From contig JBFEUI010000111.1 of assembly GCA_041547565.1 (NCBI GenBank), positions 1 through 8,462 on the forward strand: a DNA stretch of 8,462 nt, written 5' to 3'. Position numbers and translations under genes: made by a program. The notes beneath the pieces were generated by a model that saw nothing but the letters and a program-made list of their open reading frames with translations, did no database searches and had not been told where the DNA came from. The stretch comes from JBFEUI01 sp041547565 (GTDB lineage Bacteria > Pseudomonadota > Gammaproteobacteria > Thiohalomonadales > Thiohalomonadaceae). Of this stretch, positions 5,850 to 8,462 are shown piece after piece. Each line of letters begins with the position of its first letter. The stretch's first letter is position 1.

Positions 5850-8462
5850 CTACTTCCTCTTGCTGCGCCTTAGCCTGGAAAGCAGCCTTCTTGCCAACTC
5901 GCCGAACAGCTCGGTCTGGGTCGGGTGCGGATGGATGGCATGGCCCACCTGCTCCAGCGTCATCTCGCCGGAGACCATCAACACCGCCTCGCCGATCAGG
6001 GTGTCGGTATGGTCGGCCAGCAGGTGGACGCCGATAATGCGCTGGCTCGCCTTGTCGGCCACGATCTTGATCAGGCCGTGCACTTCACCACTGATCATCG
6101 CCTTGGCATCGATATTCAGCGGCACCTTGACCTCCACCGCATCGATGCCCCTGGCCTTCGCCTGCTCGACGGAAAGCCCGACAAAACCGGCCTCGGGACG
6201 GGTGAAGATGACACCCGAATCCTTCGCCTCGTCATAGACCATCTCCTCGCCGAGGATGGTGGCGGCGGCCACCCGTCCCTGCTGCCCCGCGGTGTGGGCC
6301 AGCATCAACCCACCGATGACATCACCCACGGCGAAGATGTGCGGCACGCTGGTGCGGCAACGGGCATCGGCCTTGATCACGCCGTTCTCCACCGCCACCC
6401 CGGCCTTCTCCAGTTGCAGCGGTTCCAGCACCGGACGCTTGCCGGTGGCCATGATCACATAGTCACAGTCATAGTTCCGGGTATTGCCCTCGGCATCCTC
6501 CCAGGCCATGGCCATGCTGCCCGGCTGCCCCTTGATCCCGCTGACCTTCACGCCGGTATGGATGGTGAGACGGGGATCTTCATTCAGCGCCGCGCTAAGG
6601 TGTTTGGCGATCTCGCTCTCGACCTCGGCCAGCACCCGCTCCCGGCCCTCCAGCAGCACCACCTCGGTGCCGAAGTCCTGGAATATCTGCGCCATCTCCA
6701 TGCCGATGGCGCCACCGCCGATGACGCCCAGTTTTTTCGGTGCAGCGGGCAGACGCCATACGGTATCGGAGGTCAGCACACCGCCGCTTTCCACACTCTC
6801 TGCCACACCGGGAATCGGGGGGACAAACGGCGGCGCGCCGGTGGCAATGACGGCGCAACCGAAACTGATGTGGCGGCCGGCGGAACCGTCGCCGGCTAAT
6901 GCGCGCTCATGGGGGTTGTCCGAATTGCCCGAGGTATCGACAAACAGGCGGTGCTCGCTTTCGAACCAGGCAAAGCCCTGAATAAGATCAATCTTGACGC
7001 CCTTGTCGGTCTTCAGTGCCATCCGGCCGCGCTCCTCGAGCACGCCGCGGCGGTGCTGCTCCAGCTTGTCCCAGTCAAGCGTTGCCTGATCGGTACCCTC
7101 AACACCGAGCAGCACATCATGAGCGCGGTCGCGCATGCGATCGGCCGCGGCACGCCAGGCCTTGGAGGGGATACAGCCGCGCCACAGGCACTCGCCGCCG
7201 GGGAAGGGGGCATCGTTGATCATCGCCACCTTCAGGCCATGTCCGGAAAGGTCACGGGCACAATCCTCACCACCGGGGCCGCCGCCGATGACCACCACAT
7301 CGTAATCCCAGTCACCCTCGGGGATGGCCGGACCCAGCGGCCCCATCCAGCTCTCGGGCTGCTCGATCATCCCCTTCAGGGTGTTCAGATAGGCCGCCAC
7401 CTCGGCACCGTTGACCACGCGGTGGTCGGCGGTGACGGTCAGCGGCATGCCCGCCTCACCGGCGGCGGAGATGGCCATAATGGCCGCCGTGCCCGGCGTG
7501 GGGATGGCATCGAAATAGCTGACGCCGTACATCCCCATATTGGAGACCATGAAGGTGGGATTGGCGTACTCCTCGGGCGCCAGGCGTCGCTGGCGGGCAC
7601 GCTCGACCAGCTCTTTCCAGCTCTCGTTCAATTCCTCCAGCGGGCGCGACTCGCAGTGGCGCAGCACCGGCACCACCAACCCGCCGCCCTCGGCGGTCAC
7701 CGCCATGCCGATATCGACGTTGTCACGCTCGACAATCTTGTCCACCGGCTGGTAGGCCCAGTTGACGGACGGGTGCTGCTTGATAGCCTCGGCGCAGGCC
7801 CGGGCGATCGCCACCGTCACCGAGACGCCCTTCTGCTTCGCCGCCTTGATCAGCGCACCGGGCCGGGCATTGATGGAGACACGGAAGGTCGGCATGGTCA
7901 GTGAGGCGGTCATCGAGGCCGATACCGCCCTTTCCATGGCGCTCATGGCACGGCCGTGCCCCGGCACCTGGATCTGCGGCAGCGCTGTGGCCGGTACCTG
8001 CTCGGCCACCTCGGTGGGACGCTCTATAGGTTGCGCCCGGCGTACATCCTCAGCGGTGATTTCACCGTTGGGACCGGTGCCGTGCACATTGTTCAGGTTG
8101 ACATGCAGGGAAGCGGCCAGCTTGCGTGCATAGGGGGTGGCATCCTTGTTGGCCGGACGCGGTGCCGGTTCAACTTCACCCGCATCAACCGGCGCTGCCG
8201 CCTCTGCCATGACTGACGGCCGGGAAGGTGGCGCCGCCTCAGGTGTCTTCTCAGCAACGGCGGTTTTGCTTGTGACGGCGGTATCGCTGAGCACCTGGGA
8301 AGCTTCCTCGACGAGGTAGGCCATCGGCGCCCCGACGGCAATGACCGAATCGGCCTCAGCCAGCGGACCGGAGAGATAGCCCTCGTGAAACACCTCCACG
8401 TCCATGATCGCCTTGTCGGTCTCCACCTGGGCGACGATATCGCCACGTTCGATGTGCTCACC
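5850..8462 (-). CDS. E2-E3 fusion of a 2-oxo-acid dehydrogenase complex (acyltransferase plus dihydrolipoamide dehydrogenase), N-terminus cut by the window edge
   Basis: 870 residues are visible, counted here from the right edge. The lipoyl domain comes first, with the modified lysine in ETDKA (K17); roughly 30 residues are probably missing before it. An Ala/Pro-rich linker (about 58-106) leads to a subunit-binding domain (about 107-143) and the acyltransferase domain (about 167-372), with SNMG and DHRVVNG (346-352). A linker of about 13 residues joins this to a whole E3: FAD-binding GGGPGG (393-398), redox pair C425/C430 in CLWRGCIPSK, NAD-binding GGGAIG (582-587), AVGD (711-714), and catalytic H846/E851 in HPTQTE. 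The chain ends in a basic tail. The frame has no stop or frameshift. It should transfer acyl groups to CoA and reoxidise the lipoyl arm with NAD+ in the cytoplasm. The 2-oxo-acid (pyruvate or another) cannot be fixed without the E1 gene, which may lie upstream. Fusion as one chain is unusual. Confidence 0.93.
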   Translation of the reverse strand, partial: GEHIERGDIVAQVETDKAIMDVEVFHEGYLSGPLAEADSVIAVGAPMAYLVEEASQVLSDTAVTSKTAVAEKTPEAAPPSRPSVMAEAAAPVDAGEVEPAPRPANKDATPYARKLAASLHVNLNNVHGTGPNGEITAEDVRRAQPIERPTEVAEQVPATALPQIQVPGHGRAMSAMERAVSASMTASLTMPTFRVSINARPGALIKAAKQKGVSVTVAIARACAEAIKQHPSVNWAYQPVDKIVERDNVDIGMAVTAEGGGLVVPVLRHCESRPLEELNESWKELVERARQRRLAPEEYANPTFMVSNMGMYGVSYFDAIPTPGTAAIMAISAAGEAGMPLTVTADHRVVNGAEVAAYLNTLKGMIEQPESWMGPLGPAIPEGDWDYDVVVIGGGPGGEDCARDLSGHGLKVAMINDAPFPGGECLWRGCIPSKAWRAAADRMRDRAHDVLLGVEGTDQATLDWDKLEQHRRGVLEERGRMALKTDKGVKIDLIQGFAWFESEHRLFVDTSGNSDNPHERALAGDGSAGRHISFGCAVIATGAPPFVPPIPGVAESVESGGVLTSDTVWRLPAAPKKLGVIGGGAIGMEMAQIFQDFGTEVVLLEGRERVLAEVESEIAKHLSAALNEDPRLTIHTGVKVSGIKGQPGSMAMAWEDAEGNTRNYDCDYVIMATGKRPVLEPLQLEKAGVAVENGVIKADARCRTSVPHIFAVGDVIGGLMLAHTAGQQGRVAAATILGEEMVYDEAKDSGVIFTRPEAGFVGLSVEQAKARGIDAVEVKVPLNIDAKAMISGEVHGLIKIVADKASQRIIGVHLLADHTDTLIGEAVLMVSGEMTLEQVGHAIHPHPTQTELFGELARRLLSRLRRSKRK

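Noticed and set aside
5925..6899. Long open frame (324 codons) on the plus strand, antisense to the E3 half
   Set aside because: Same reason: repetitive GHDH-type composition typical of an antisense shadow, no recognisable domain.
7308..7346. Separate start for an independent E3 protein within the fusion linker
   Set aside because: No in-frame stop separates the halves and no convincing ribosome site with ATG or GTG was seen near the start of the E3 domain.
6909..7904. Long open frame (331 codons) on the plus strand, antisense to the E2-E3 gene
   Set aside because: The His/Gly/Asp-rich translation matches no family and mirrors the high-GC coding frame on the other strand. The minus-strand protein has clear conserved motifs throughout.
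8424..8426. Start codon for the E2-E3 gene at GTG 8424-8426
   Set aside because: The frame continues upstream to the edge with lipoyl-domain sequence (GEHIERGDIVAQ), so this GTG is an internal valine.

Overview
The window looks like chromosomal DNA from a motile, GC-rich gammaproteobacterium. The pointers are a MotY-type stator protein with a sigma-28 promoter, a GloA start almost like that of enterobacteria and pseudomonads, a proteobacterial ArgG, and a CheR of the proteobacterial type. No tRNA, rRNA, CRISPR array, insertion sequence or phage gene was seen. A sulfur-oxidising Chromatiales-like host is only a guess from the general look of the proteins.

Layout, left to right: the first 33 codons of gloA (minus, cut by the left edge); a small secreted Sel1-repeat protein (minus); argG, argininosuccinate synthase (minus); motY (minus), with a near-consensus FliA promoter; then, divergently on plus, a beta-CASP metallo-beta-lactamase ribonuclease-like enzyme. 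This converges, with 16 bp between stop codons, on a minus-strand pair made of a two-CBS-domain protein and, upstream of it, a CheR-type methyltransferase. A strong hairpin terminator at 5800-5830 separates that pair from a very large minus-strand gene running off the right edge.

The large gene is the most notable object. It is one uninterrupted reading frame that joins a lipoylated 2-oxo-acid dehydrogenase E2 (lipoyl domain, peripheral-subunit-binding domain, acyltransferase domain) to a complete E3 dihydrolipoamide dehydrogenase through a linker of about a dozen residues. In textbook complexes E2 and E3 are separate chains held together by the subunit-binding domain; here they are covalently one chain, yet the binding domain is kept. 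The E2 catalytic motif reads DHRVVNG instead of DHRxxDG, and the E3 redox motif reads CLWRGC instead of CLNVGC.

The genes do not form one pathway. Three themes are present: central metabolism (the E2-E3 fusion, ArgG, GloA), motility and chemotaxis (MotY, CheR), and RNA processing (the beta-CASP enzyme). The CheR/CBS pair has visibly lower GC in sampled lines than its neighbours.
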